Notes: generated from the sequence alone by a model not told the origin. A DNA stretch of 64,000 nucleotides from Armigeres subalbatus (GCF_024139115.2 NC_085140.1:433441240-433505239), one strand, 5' to 3'; shown: positions 41,356 to 52,389, numbered from the stretch's first letter. A program made the numbers and translations.

Positions 41356-41439
41356 ATCATGAATATTTATTATTATTTATCTTTATTATAGAGATTTGCA
41401 GCCCTAGGCTGGCTCATCTCTTAATCATCATGAATATTT
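41356..41439 (-). mobile_element. Ultrashort retroposed 3' tail with 13-bp target duplication, copy 3
   Basis: Insert 41369-41426 on the minus strand: GAGATGAGCCAGCCTAGGGC, TGCAAATCTCTATAATAAAG and an A-rich tail. ATCATGAATATTT flanks it perfectly on both sides (41356-41368 and 41427-41439). The hairpin CAGCC-TAG-GGCTG is preserved. Confidence 0.9.
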
Positions 41440-41769
41440 GCGTTTGAAAGACAGGATATGAACTAGATCTCATTTTGTTTATAGATGAGCTTTTCAGTTA
41501 GTATTTAGGACCTACAACAAAACTAAAAAAAGAGTTTGATAGAATTACAAAACACTGAAGAAATCTTTCACAAGGAAACAGTAGCTGTTGCTACAAATAA
41601 TTGATGTGGCAATAAACGTAAGAAGAAACTGTGATCTATTTATTAGTTTTCAATAACATGTTTCTCATTGAAATTGTATTTCAAGACAAGAAGTATCATT
41701 GCAGTAGATTTTTTTTGGCATTGGTGCTGACTGCAAGGCGCAAGCACAGCTGATAATGTTTGACACTGC
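41440..41769. other. Unassigned AT-rich DNA
   Basis: No feature recognised. Confidence 0.5.
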
Positions 41770-42960
41770 AGTATGCACAATAACGACTTCAATAAAGTCC
41801 TGGTTCAATATTGTTGGAATTCAGCAAACAGTAGCGAAAGTTATCGACTTTCTCACCACAAGGGTCAAACACTTTCCGCTGCTACCGATTACCGATTCGA
41901 CGCTAACTATTTTCCAATGCCCCTCCACGTGACACCGCCTGCTGCGAGCGGGAACCGACCCATTCATAAAGCATTTTTCATTTCCCTTGGCCGCGGTGCT
42001 GCGTCGCATCGAGTGGTTTGTCGCTTGCTCGATATCCGCCACTCAGCCTGGCACAAAACGAGCACCACCAAACCAATATCAGCTTCTCAACCGCGCGCTG
42101 TCAATTTCCGTCGCATCCATCCGGCAAGCGCCACATCAACGTCGACCGATCGTCGGTTTTTCTCGCTTCCTCCGCGTTTCTCGGGCAAACAAGAAGAGTG
42201 GCAGTTTTTCACAGAAGCGCCACCGACGATGAGGCACAGTGGCCTAATGTTCAGCGGTTACTTACTGAACTGATTCTTGAACTGAAATTTTAAATTTTAT
42301 GAACGAGAATTTCGCAATAAGATCTTTTTGGAATTGATTTATTACTTGCTTAAAATACCTTGCCATAATGACGACATTAATTCTTTGAAGATTCCTTTTA
42401 CGCGTCGCAAGTAAATTAAAAAAAAACAAAACAGACAGAATTAACTATGGGTCAAGCGAATAACAAATAATGAATGACGTGATAGTTTACCCGGAACAAG
42501 TGCGGAGGGCAGCCACTGCGCGCTGCGACGGATGGATCAGCAGCGATCGCGAAGACCGTCATCATCGTGTGTTTACACTTTCCAGCCGCCGATCTGTAGC
42601 AGTTAGTCAGGTTGAATTTTTCCCACCGTAATTATGAAGATTACACTACGAGTTTAGCACATTTTTACGCCATGCTCACACTGAGCAGAGGTGTGTTGTC
42701 GTTTTTCTTCTTTTTTTTGTTTTTTGAAGACCCCCAAGCCGTGCTTCTTCCGCCGCCGATCCGTCAATGTTTGACGAGATCGTTTAACTATATGCTTCTT
42801 AGTTGGCTGGAACGAGCAGAGACGGCGGACGACAACAAAACCGGGAATTGTTCAAATGTTTAGGCTTTTTGCTAGTGGCCGCGCGGTTGCTGTTGAAGAT
42901 GCGATCTTCTTCCAACCGACCAGCAGGTGTTTTATGAGCTCATCTTTGGGACAGCAAACG
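41770..42960. other. Higher-GC, apparently single-copy island
   Basis: It contains a 166-codon plus-strand frame (41773-42273; start MHNNDFNKVL, His/Arg/Ser/Pro-rich) overlapped in two other frames by 81- and 91-codon openings and on the minus strand by 73 codons. This pattern comes from high GC rather than selection. No domain is recognised. 42480-42900 (GGCAGCCACTGCGCGCTGCG; CGATCTGTAGCAGTTAGTCA) is also GC-rich and non-repetitive. Possible regulatory DNA; a short unknown gene cannot be excluded. Confidence 0.35.
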
Positions 42961-43952
42961 CGAGATGATGAGACAGGTTGCGGGCACCGGAAATTATGCG
43001 TATTTATGGGCTTCGGACGCAAATATGGGTGAAAGTGATGTCACTCTGTAAGATTTGTGTGTGACCGAAATCATGTGAAATATGGCTTTGACATTTTGAA
43101 TTCGCTAATGCAGACAGGCAATTTCTTAATTTAAACTTATGGGGATTGTTAGAGGAAATGTTGGGAGGTCTGGCTGGGGTCCCGCAGTGCTCGGATTGTT
43201 GCTGTAGGGCTTGGTCATAAATATGATCGAAGATTAATCTACACAATCTACACAGTTTGAGACCGTCGCCTGCGGAGAATGGATATCGCACCTGGAAGTT
43301 CAATGTAGAAATGTACCTTGAGGCTAACGGAGAAAGATGTTTGAGTGGAAGTGACTATGATTTCGATGCGGCTGCATAAAGCCTTATTCCAACGAATACA
43401 GAAAAAGATCTCCAAACATCCCCGAAAATGAGTCTTGAGTAATACATCGACAAACTAAATCGGTCAACATATTAAAGCATGTAATAGGGCCCTAAAAATG
43501 TTCCCAGAAAAGTAAACATTCAAAAGCGGATGATGATGACGAATCATATTTTCACGGTTATCTGTTATGAGATAAAAATCGGAATCTTACCCCAAGCTTG
43601 GTTAGGTAGCGATTAATATTTAAGTTTGACTGAATCGTTCGACTTACTGATGACAGCTTTTAAACGTCTTTCTGGTACGACCAGACTTATAAAATATCCG
43701 CGAAGCTTGGCCTATAGACTTTGAGAATAATAATTTGATTACGTCGAGTGGTAACTTATCTCTTTCGAAAAAAAATTACATTATAAGAGACCTTTTTGGA
43801 CGGTTTTGATATGCGATCATCAAACCATTGGAGTAGCCATAGGAGAAGGGAATGGAAGGTTTAAACAAGCTGTTTTCATTTCCAATCACGTAGATTATTT
43901 TTTGGAAAATCCAAAAACTATTTTTTTTTGCAAATTCCAAAAACTATTTTGT
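42961..43952. other. Unassigned DNA
   Basis: Minus frame 43004-43303 (99 codons) is unrecognised. ATAAGAGACCTTTTTGGACG at 43782 is shared with the MITE at 19.03 kb, so a related element may be truncated here. Confidence 0.4.
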
Positions 43953-44166
43953 GGGGTTCGTGGCCGTGCGGTTAGCGACATCAATCGGTTAGTCGCATGT
44001 GTTATGGAGTGTGGGTTCGATTCCCGCCCCGGTAAGGAGAAAACTTGTCGTGTACGAAAAATTCTCCACTGGTCCCCTGGGTGTTATGTGTCCGTTGTCT
44101 CATGCTAGGTGTTTAGTGTTCTGTTTGTACGACCTCTGGTCGAAGACGGTGCTCCCGTCTTTTTTT
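43953..44166 (+). mobile_element. tRNA-derived SINE (second family)
   Basis: The head GGGTTCGTGGCCGTGCGGTT (box A TGGCCGTGCGGTTAGCG) and GGGTTCGATTCCC (box B) define an RNA polymerase III promoter. The body follows (CCACTGGTCCCCTGGGTGTT, ACGACCTCTGGTCGAAGACG) and it ends at GTCTTTTTTTT. About 210 bp. The frames at 43806-44292 run through it and are not genes. A degraded head is at about 21923. Confidence 0.75.
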
Positions 44167-46293
44167 TGCCTTTCTCGTATACAAAGTATACGTAAAGGCT
44201 ATATGTTCGCTCCAAAACCAAACTTTTTTATAGGAGTCCCAGAGACCCATAGTGTTATATACCGATCGACTCAGCTCGACGAATTGAAGTGATGTCTGTG
44301 TGTATGTGTGTGTGTATGTGTGTGTGTATGTGTGTGCGCAAAATAATCTCACTCATTTTTCAGGCACTTATCATTAACCGATTTGCTCGCAACAAGTTGC
44401 ATTCGACGCGGAATCTTGTCTCATTGTTTCGTATTGAAAATTGGCCGAATCGGACTATGGGCTTCGGAGTTATGGCCAAAATATATTTTTTACAACAAAA
44501 ATTCTCACTCACTTTTTAGACACTTACTCTTAGCTGATTTACTCGCAACAAGTTTCATTCAACGCAGAATCATGTCCCATTGTTTCGTATTGAAAATTGG
44601 ACAGATCGGACTATGAGTTTCTATGTTTTGGCCAAAATCCACTTTTTCACATGAAAAACACGTACAAAATTCTCACTTATTTTTCAGGCACTTATCATTA
44701 ACGGATTTTCTTGCAACAAGTTGCATTCGACGCGGAACCTTGTCCCATTGTTTCGTATTGAAAATTGGCCCAATCGGACTATAGGCTTCGGAATTATGGC
44801 CAAAATATATTTTTTTATAAGAAAAATTCTCACTCACTTTTTAGGCACTTACTCTTAGCTGATTTACTCGCAACAAATTTCATTCGAAGTAGAATCTTGC
44901 CCAATTGTTCCGTATTGAAAATTGGCCCAATCGGACTATGGGTTTCGAAGTTATGGCCAAAATTCATTTTTGCCTTTCTCGTATACAAAGTATACGTAAA
45001 GGCTATATGTTCGCTCCAAAAACAAACTTTTTATAGGAGTCCCGGAGACCCATAGTGTCATATACCGATCGACTCAGCTCGACGAATTGAAGTGATGTCT
45101 GTGTGTATGTGTGTGCGTAAAAATCTCACTCATTTTTCAGGCACTTATCTTAACAGATTCACTCGCAACGAGTTGCATTCGACGCGGAATTTTATCCCAT
45201 TGTTTCGTATTGAAAATTGGCGGACTATGGGCTTCGGAGCTATGGCCAAAATATATTTTTTACAACAAAAATTCTCACTCACTTTTTAGACACTTACTCT
45301 TAGCTGATTTACTCGCAACAAGTTTCATTCAATGCAGAATCATGTCCCATTGTTTCGTATTGAAAATTGGACAGATCGGACTATGGGTTTCGAAGTTATG
45401 GCCAAAATCCACTTTTTCACATGAAAAACACGTACAAAATTCTCACTCATTTTTCAGGCACTTATCATTAACGGATTTTCTTGCAACAAGTTGCATTCGA
45501 CGCGGAACCTTGTCCCATTGTTTCGTATTGAAAATTGGCCCAATCGGACTATAGGCTTCGGAATTATGGCCAAAATATATTTTTTATAAGAGAAATTCTC
45601 ACTCACTTTTTAGGCACTTGCGCTTAGCTGATTTACTCGCAACAAAGTTCATTCGACGTAGAATCTTGCCCAATTGTTTCGTATTGAAAATTGGCCCAAT
45701 CGGACTATGGGTTTCGAAGTTATGGCCAAAATTCATTTTTTTTACATAAGAAACACGTACAAAATTCTCACTCATTTTTCAGGCACTTATCTTTAACGGA
45801 TTTTCTTGCAATAAGTTGCATTCGACGCGGAACCTTGTCCCATTGTTTCGTATTGAAAATTGGCCCAATCGGACTATGGGCTTCGGAATTATGGCCAAAA
45901 TATATTTTTTATAAGAAAAATTCTCACTCGCTTTTTAGGCACTTACTCTTAGCTGATTTACTCGCAACAAATTGCATTCAACGCAGAAACTTGTCCTATT
46001 GTTTCGTAATGAAAATGGCGGAATCGGACTATGGGATTCGGAGTTATGGCCAAAATACATTTTTCAAAATCTCACTCATTTTAGTCACATATGTACCCTC
46101 AACCGATTTGCTCGCAAGAAGTTGCATTCGATGCAGAATCCGGTCCCATTGTTTCCTGTTGAAAATTGGCCGGATCGGACTATAGGCTCAGAAGTTATGG
46201 TCAAAATACTTTTTTTTCACCAAAAGTGCGTAGAAATTACTCACTCGAAAGAAACGAGAAAGGCACCATCACCGCTAGGTGGATTAATCTGGG
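44167..46293 (+). repeat. TGCCTTTCTCGT element expanded into an 11-unit array
   Basis: Two leaders (TGCCTTTCTCGTATACAAAG at 44167 and 44971) each run through CAGCTCGACGAATTGAAGTG and a GT-rich stretch. They are followed by units marked by CGTATTGAAAATTGG at about 44438, 44591, 44756, 44918, 45208, 45358, 45528, 45680, 45847, 46005 and 46159. Units alternate between two types (GACGCGGAACC and AACGCAGAATC), so the higher-order repeat is about 320 bp. The end is ACGAGAAAGGCACCATCACC then GGATTAATC. The frames (77-164 codons, HSLFRHLLLADLLATSFIQ style) are by-products. Confidence 0.85.
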
Positions 46294-47379
46294 TTTTTTT
46301 TTCAATATTTCACAATATTTTGCCATTTCTGCAAACCCTGGGTACAAAGTAAGGCAAATATAATTTGGATGAAAGTTCTCGCTTTTCAAAGATCACAACT
46401 CGGCGCGTTAATCCGATAATTAAATCAACGGTTCTATGGAAAATGTTAACTAGCGTAAATTTCTGTATAATGGAAGCTTCTATTGTTGGGAAACTCAGGT
46501 TATACAACGTCTGTCAGTACTGACTACTGAATTGTAAAACTCACTGTACATATATCCATTTCATCGCTAAACAAAGAAATACGAGACCAAATTCGTCTCT
46601 TCTTTTTGTCAAAATGCGTGCTCATATGGATATGCTTGTGGCAGCAACTTAATCAGTTCTAAAAATAATCAGGACTTGAAAAGATCTTTACGGACAGAAT
46701 ATTTACATAATTTGAGACATTTTCTACGATTTTCAGGACAAATATTGTTTTTCCAAGATTGTTCAAAGATTGCTAAGAAGCATGACATACATGTTTAAAT
46801 TCTTACGGTTATCGAACATTTTTAGAAGCTTCCAGTAGATGTCATGGATCATAGAAATTTGCATAAATATTCAATGGGTTCAATCAAATTATTTGATTTT
46901 TTTGTTAATATTCAGAAATGGTTATGAATCTACCGATTCAAAGCGAACATCCAAGAAATCGTATGATTGTCTAACCATCTCTTTCCCTCAACTTTTTAAA
47001 AGATTTCAATAGGAAAGAATTACCTATGAAAAAATGCTAGAACAAAAGTTATTTGGCATAGCTAAAATTAGTGGGAAACAAACAAAGTTTATGATTGTAA
47101 ATCAATAGTTTCTTGATTGTTTTCATTAGTTTCATTATTTTGACACAAAATTGATTATGCAAGTTGTCTAATGAAACCATAAAGTTTGGTCAAATACTGC
47201 TTTTTGTTGTTGAAACAATTCGATGAATGTTGAAACGTTCAAAATTTGATGGAGCTGTGCAGCTTCCATGGGAAGGAAAAGGCTAAGAATTTTTATGGGA
47301 GCTCAGAATTCATGACGGAGCAGATCTGTTTGTTTTTTTTTTCATTTCCGTGGGCTTTTAACAGTTCATTGAAAGGTAC
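46294..47379. other. Unassigned AT-rich DNA
   Basis: No repeat or gene recognised; the frame at 47246-47431 is unremarkable. Confidence 0.5.
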
Positions 47380-47515
47380 AGGGGTTGGACAGAATGATCA
47401 GGCCAAAATTCAAATGACCATAACTCCGTAAAATGTTAACCGATTTTTTTGGTTCTGACAGCGTTCGACGGGAAAATAAATCAAGTTTTAGAAATCTAAT
47501 TCAAATCCATGGTCA
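47380..47515 (+). repeat. Dispersed repeat GGTTCTGACAGCGTTCGACG, copy 1
   Basis: CCATAACTCCGTAAAATGTT, TTTGGTTCTGACAGCGTTCG and ACGGGAAAATAAATCAAG recur, inverted, at 50290-50390 (TTGATTTTCCCGTCGAATGT, TGTCAGAACCAAAGAAATCG). Confidence 0.6.
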
Positions 47516-47689
47516 TGCCGCTGGAAGCCGGAGATAATCCGGATTATTTGAAGGCATGTCAAAAATGTTATTTTTTGCATTGTTCTCGTAGACAGCGTTC
47601 TTGCATAGCGTTCTCAAGTGGTACTCCATGAGATCGCGATGTGGGTTATTTGCAGGCCATCTATGCCTTTCTTTGCTCGTCTGACATCA
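47516..47689. other. Unassigned DNA
   Basis: Nothing recognised. Confidence 0.45.
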
Positions 47690-48052
47690 AAGTCTAATAC
47701 TTAAATTTTTTCTTTCTCAGTTTTTTTTATTGTCTCTGTCTTATTGTTCCGTGTACCATGAAGCACTGGCCATCCGGAAGGTGCTTCCTGAAGAACCAAA
47801 ACCCGAGCACGACGCTACGCCAAACCAGATATGACGACAAATACCCGGATGAGCAACTGAAAAACCTTAAATCTAAATACCAACCCCGTCCATCACCAAA
47901 TTACGCAATCTAACCTTGAGTCGCCACGAGTATGTTGGTCTTTGTCTCTTTCCCTTACTAACTGTTGATAATAAGATGATATCGATTGTAAATATTATCA
48001 AGAGTCTCGGCTCCGTTAAGTTTTATACAAATAAATGCAATAGATAAAAAAA
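47690..48052 (+). mobile_element. Probable 3' untranslated end of a 5'-truncated Jockey-type LINE
   Basis: CATCCGGAAGGTGCTTCCTG and CGCCAAACCAGATATGACGA lead to AGAGTCTCGGCTCCGTTAAG, then ACAAATAAATGCAATAG with a short A-rich end. The GGCTCGGCTCCGT...AATAAA-poly(A) ending is typical of mosquito Jockey-like LINE tails. No coding part is left, so the assignment is tentative. Confidence 0.45.
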
Positions 48053-48405
48053 GTACCCCATAGCCAAAGTTATGCCTTTTTCCAATTATATCAATATGGG
48101 TATCAAACTTCATGGTTGATAAAAGTCATTTTTTGTTGGGGAAAATGGTCTAAAAAGTAGCCATGGGAAATCGAAATCGTTTACACTACATTTTTGAGCG
48201 AATTTTTCTATTACCTACACACTTGAATTTTGACTAAATTAACGTAGGATAACGGCGGCTCCTTTGACTGCCACGATGAATAAACGTTCCTTTCAACTGA
48301 TATATCCGCAGAAGTTACTAACCAAGCGCTTGGCTATGAAGATCCCGGTAAAAGAATAACATTTTACAATTACTTGTTAACATTAACTATTCAGTACCGT
48401 GTAGT
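48053..48405. other. Unassigned DNA
   Basis: AT-rich DNA with no recognised gene or element end. Confidence 0.45.
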
Positions 48406-49540
48406 CTATATATATAAAAACCAATCTATGTATGTATGTTCGCTAACTACTTCTGAACCACTTGGCCGATTTCAACCAAATTTGGTACACACATTCTCTA
48501 TCCTCAGGGGAAGTTAACAAGGGGGGGGGGAGGGTCATTTAGGAAGGGGGGGGGGGTTTTGTTTAGAAAACGAACAATTATGTGTAACTTTCATCTCCCA
48601 GGACCGATTTCAACCAAATTTTGTACACATATTCACTATAAGGAAACAATCATATGAGAGATTTTGGGAAAGGGGAGGGGTCTGGAGGAGGGTATTGTTC
48701 AGAAAACGGGTAATTTAGAGTAAATTCTGAACCCCTGCACCGATATCAACCAAATTTGATACACACATACTCTACCCTAAAGAAAAGATAACAAATGGGG
48801 GTGGGGCGGTCATTGTAAAAAGAAGGAGGGTATGGGGAGGGGTTGTCTTTATAAAACGAGCAATTCAGTGTTACTCCCAACTTCCAGTACCCATATCAAC
48901 CAAATATTGTACACATATTCACTAAGAGAAGTCGATCACATGGAAGTGTAATTTGGGAAAGAGGGAGGGGTCTGGGGGGAGGGGTATTGTTCAGAAAACA
49001 GGCAATTCAGTGTTTCTTTTGAACCCCTGGACCGCTTTCATCCAAATTTGGTACACACATTCTCTATCCTAAGGAGAAAATAACAAAGGGTGGTATGATC
49101 ATTGGGAAAAAGGGAGGGTAAGGGGAAGGGTTGTCTTTAGAAAAGAGCAATTCAGTGTAACACCCAACTCCAGGACCAATTTCAGCCAAATTTGGTGCAC
49201 ACATTTTCTATTCTAAGGAGAAGATAACAAAGAAGGTGGGTGGGTCATTTTGGAAAAGGGAAAGTTATGGGGGGAAGGGGTTGTCTTTAAAAAATGAGCA
49301 ATTCAGTGTAACTCCCAGGATAAATTCCAACCAGATTTGGTACACTTATTCTCTATTTTTGGAAGATGTTTATTGAAAAGGTAGGGCCAAACAAAGATAT
49401 AAAAATATATTGATACAAAGGTTCAATTCTATGAGCGGTAGATCTACCTCTGTGGGTTTCGTGCTACAGCATTGGACATTTTAATTCTATAATTTACTTT
49501 TCAGTCCCTAGCAAAGCCGGATACATATAGCTATTAGCTA
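48406..49540 (+). repeat. 142-bp tandem array in a TATATATAAAAACC...GCAAAGCCGGATAC element
   Basis: The start TCTATATATATAAAAACCAA with ATGTATGTATGTTCGC and the end CCCTAGCAAAGCCGGATACA are of a type widespread in insects. Inside are seven units of about 136-148 bp, marked by CCAAATTTGGTACACACAT at about 48476, 48614, 48750, 48899, 49042, 49187 and 49331. Each unit has a G-rich segment (for example GGGAAAGGGGAGGGGTCTGG). Class uncertain; no protein. Confidence 0.7.
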
Positions 49541-49573
49541 TCTATATATCTCAGATACTTATTCAACGTATGT

Positions 49574-49763
49574 GACGTATGTGATTTTGTAAACAAAAAT
49601 TTAAACGTTGATTTCTGCAATCTGATAGCACTCCCACGCAAACTATCGCCACATACAGGTAGGGGAGGTTTCGGCTACATGTTCGTTGTATTGGTTTGCG
49701 TGGGAGTGTCATCATATTTGACAAATCGACGTATGCATCTTTGTTTACAAAATCACATACGTC
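49574..49763. mobile_element. MITE with 24-bp perfect ends and inner inverted pair
   Basis: GACGTATGTGATTTTGTAAA(CAAA) at 49574-49597 and its complement at 49740-49763 are perfect over 24 bp. A second inverted pair, CACTCCCACGCAAAC and GTTTGCGTGGGAGTG, lies near the centre, spaced by about 60 bp. No coding capacity. Confidence 0.75.
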
Positions 49764-49784
49764 GTTTTGAAATAAGTTGCCGAG

Positions 49785-50235
49785 ATATATAAACTCAATG
49801 TTTGTATGTTTGTGTGTGCTCCAGCCTAACTTCTGAACCCATTATTGTATTGTTTAGTTATCGATCAATTCAACCATTTATCGAAATCATGGTTTGCCCA
49901 ACGTAAAAAGCAATGATTAATGTGTTTCCTTCTGGATGGTGAATGTGATCCCTTCTTTAAAAATAGACGTTTGCTCGGAATAAGGCATCGGTGGATGTTT
50001 GTCCTTCTTTAGAAATAGACGTTTGCCCGGAATATGGCGATTATGGGTTCGCTCCTTTTCCAAAATCAGTCAATGTTTTCAAATGAAATCTGCCTTCTTT
50101 TGATCAAATGATGAAGTATCGATAAGATAACGCAATTATCCTGTTGACCAATTGGTTTATTCATTTTCCGATTGTGAAAAAAACTGCGAATCAAACTGGC
50201 AATTCCGAGCAAGGCCGGGTACATAAAGCTAGTAA
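49785..50235 (+). repeat. Shorter element of the GCAAGGCCGGGTAC type with 52-bp units
   Basis: It starts ATATATAAACTCAATGTTTG and ends GAGCAAGGCCGGGTACATAA, like 48406-49540. Inside, at 49930-50040, are two to three units of GAATGTGATCCCTTCTTTAA with GACGTTTGCTCGGAATAAGG, the 52-bp unit also found at 36240-36760. Confidence 0.6.
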
Positions 50236-50269
50236 GTAATAAATAAGAAAAAATCGCTCAAGCTTATCT

Positions 50270-50374
50270 TTTTTCCTATTCAAATTAAATTCTTCTGAAG
50301 TTTTCCAAAACTTTTTGATTTTCCCGTCGAATGTTGTCAGAACCAAAGAAATCGGTTGATATTTCACGGAGTTA
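50270..50374 (-). repeat. Dispersed repeat GGTTCTGACAGCGTTCGACG, copy 2
   Basis: Inverse of 47380-47515. It runs directly into the outer part of the next foldback (CAGTAATCTGGGTACGATCA), so it may be the edge of the same element. Confidence 0.6.
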
Positions 50375-51440
50375 TGGTTTCAGTAATCTGGGTACGATCA
50401 TTTAGTAATTTGTCAATAACTCATTCCAAAAGCTGAAATTCAAAATGTAGTATGGTGAACGAGTACGAAGGTTTTCTACATTTCTGCCTAATAGTTCGTT
50501 GTTTGCACTAGTTGGAACAACTAAGACTAAATGATTTATATTGTGTAATCATTAAGGTGGCTCAAAAAACACTTTTTGAAATTTCTTGATGGGCCGCCCT
50601 CTTATTCGGTTCTATTTGATGCACTGATGCTCTGGACAAAATTTCAGTCAAATCGGTCAACGTTTGGGAGGTGCTAAGCTCGTTGAAAGTTTATATGAAA
50701 AAATGTATGCAGGAACATCCAAAAACAGTGAATTGCAGTTGGACGGCACAATTTACGATCAAGAACCATGATACTCATTCAGTTCTTGTATAATTAAATA
50801 CAGAATGCTATGCTGAAAACCACGAGAAGATTAGAGTTTATTATGCAAAGATATTAGCATTTCACTGGAGTGTTATAGGGGTGAATTTATTTCTTTTAGA
50901 AGGTAAAAGAAACGAAATTTGCTCAAACCCCACTTCAGAGAAATTCCAATAACTTCTCCGGGCAAACTCTAATCATCCCGCGGTTTTCTGCATAACATTC
51001 TGTATTCAATTCCAGGAGAATCTGAATCAGCATCATGGTTCTTGATCGTAAATTGTGCCGTCCAACTGCAATTCACTGTTTTTGGATGTTTCTGCATACA
51101 TTTTTTTATATAAACTTTCAACGAGTTTAGCACCGCCCAAACGTTGACCGATTTAGCTGAAAATGTGTCCAAAGCAGCAGGGCATCAAATAGAACCAAAT
51201 AAGAGGGCGGCCCATCAAAAAAATTGAGAAAAAAATATTTCTATACTAATTTGAGCTACTGCAACTTGCGCTTTAACTTCGTTATTAGTGGAATTCAAAG
51301 AATGACTTGCTAGGCAGACTTGTTGATAAACCTTCACACTAAAAGTCCGGCGTACAACACATTTTGGAATATAGCTTGTGGAATGAATGAATGATTGACA
51401 AACTACTAAATGATCGAACCCAGATTACTGAATTATCGGA
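50375..51440. mobile_element. Second long foldback (about 1.07 kb)
   Basis: The inner arms are strong: 50556-50840 (GGGCCGCCCTCTTATTCGGT, ATGTATGCAGGAACATCCAA, TTGCAGTTGGACGGCACAAT) pair with about 50975-51259. Outer arms are weaker: 50378-50550 (TCAGTAATCTGGGTACGATC) pairs with 51265-51440 (GATCGAACCCAGATTACTGA). The spacer is about 130 bp. The minus-strand frame at 50969-51172 lies within one arm. No transposase; target duplication not found. Confidence 0.8.
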
Positions 51441-51493
51441 AACATTCTTGCGCTTTCAGGATTATAAAGAGACTAAAGTCCTAAAGAACAATC

Positions 51494-51791
51494 AGTACTC
51501 TTCTTCTTCTTCTTATTGGCATTACATCCCCACACTGGGACAGAGCCGCCTCGCAGCTTAGTGTTCATTAAGCACTTCCACAGTTATTAACTGCGAGGTT
51601 TTTAAGCCAGGTTACCATTTTTGCATTCGTATATCTAGCATGATGATTATTTTATGTCCAGGTAAGTCGAGACAATTTCCAATCCGAAAATTGCCTAGAC
51701 CGGCGCCGGGAATCGAACCCAGCCACCCTCAGCATGGTCTTGCTTTGTAGCCGCGCGTCTTACCGCACGCCTAAGGAGGGCCCCAGTACTC
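51494..51791 (-). mobile_element. Feilai SINE, full length with target duplication
   Basis: On the minus strand it starts GGGGCCCTCCTTAGGCGTGC, has box B (GGGTTCGATTCCC), the standard body, and an (AAG)n end. AGTACTC flanks it at 51494-51500 and 51785-51791. The flanks and near-consensus sequence point to a fairly recent insertion. Confidence 0.92.
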
Positions 51792-52001
51792 TATTCCTTT
51801 AAAATTCCAGAATCGTCTATGATTAATGTATAGACTCCGATTAACTTTGTAATCACCATTTGATAACACACAGATTCTTGCCTTGTTAATGTCTTCATAT
51901 GTTCTTACCATATTCATGGGTAGAACAATGCTTTGACTGTGTTTGGAAGGAATTTGGATGAGTGAATATATTTTCTCAAACAAATTAAAATTATTATGAA
52001 C
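51792..52001. other. Unassigned DNA
   Basis: Minus frame 51771-52037 is unrecognised. Confidence 0.4.
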
Positions 52002-52294
52002 TAGCGAAAGAAACCCAGCTTTGCCCGGGTGTTGCAAATGTCACAATGATCTATTTGCAGCACCGCACTCTAGATCAATTTGCGTACGTTTGTTTTGTTT
52101 TCCTCAATGGATGACCCAAAATTGTATTCTAATTATTTTTTACATTTCCCCGTTAAATTCATCAACTTTTTGATTATACAAACCTTGCGGATCCCAAAAC
52201 GAATCGATTAGGGAAATAATCTTGCAAATCGGACAACCCGTTTGCGAGTTAAATCGTCAGGAAGGAAAACTCAACTCATTTTTATTATATAGAT
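52002..52294 (+). mobile_element. Dispersed retroposon-like repeat ending TTTTTATTATATAGAT
   Basis: GAACTAGCGAAAGAAACCCA, GCTTTGCCCGGGTGTTGC, then CGTTTGCGAGTTAAATCGTC and the tail CATTTTTATTATATAGATAA. The tail and the style of the start are shared with 7041-7292. Probably a LINE 3' end or SINE. Confidence 0.55.
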
Positions 52295-52389
52295 AATACC
52301 ATTTGGCATCACGTTGGCATCACATCAGAAACCCTACATATGGAATGTGGAAGATTTTGATTTGAAAAATGTATCGCAGGTAATCACAT

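Noticed and set aside
44284..44339. GT-rich microsatellite as an independent feature
   Set aside because: It is the internal GT-rich part of the TGCCTTTCTCGT element; the shorter version occurs at 45095 in the second leader.
45111..46352. 147-, 164- and 126-codon frames as a repeat protein family
   Set aside because: They arise from the roughly 155-bp noncoding unit array and are in different phases; the single-unit copy at 34.8 kb is not coding.
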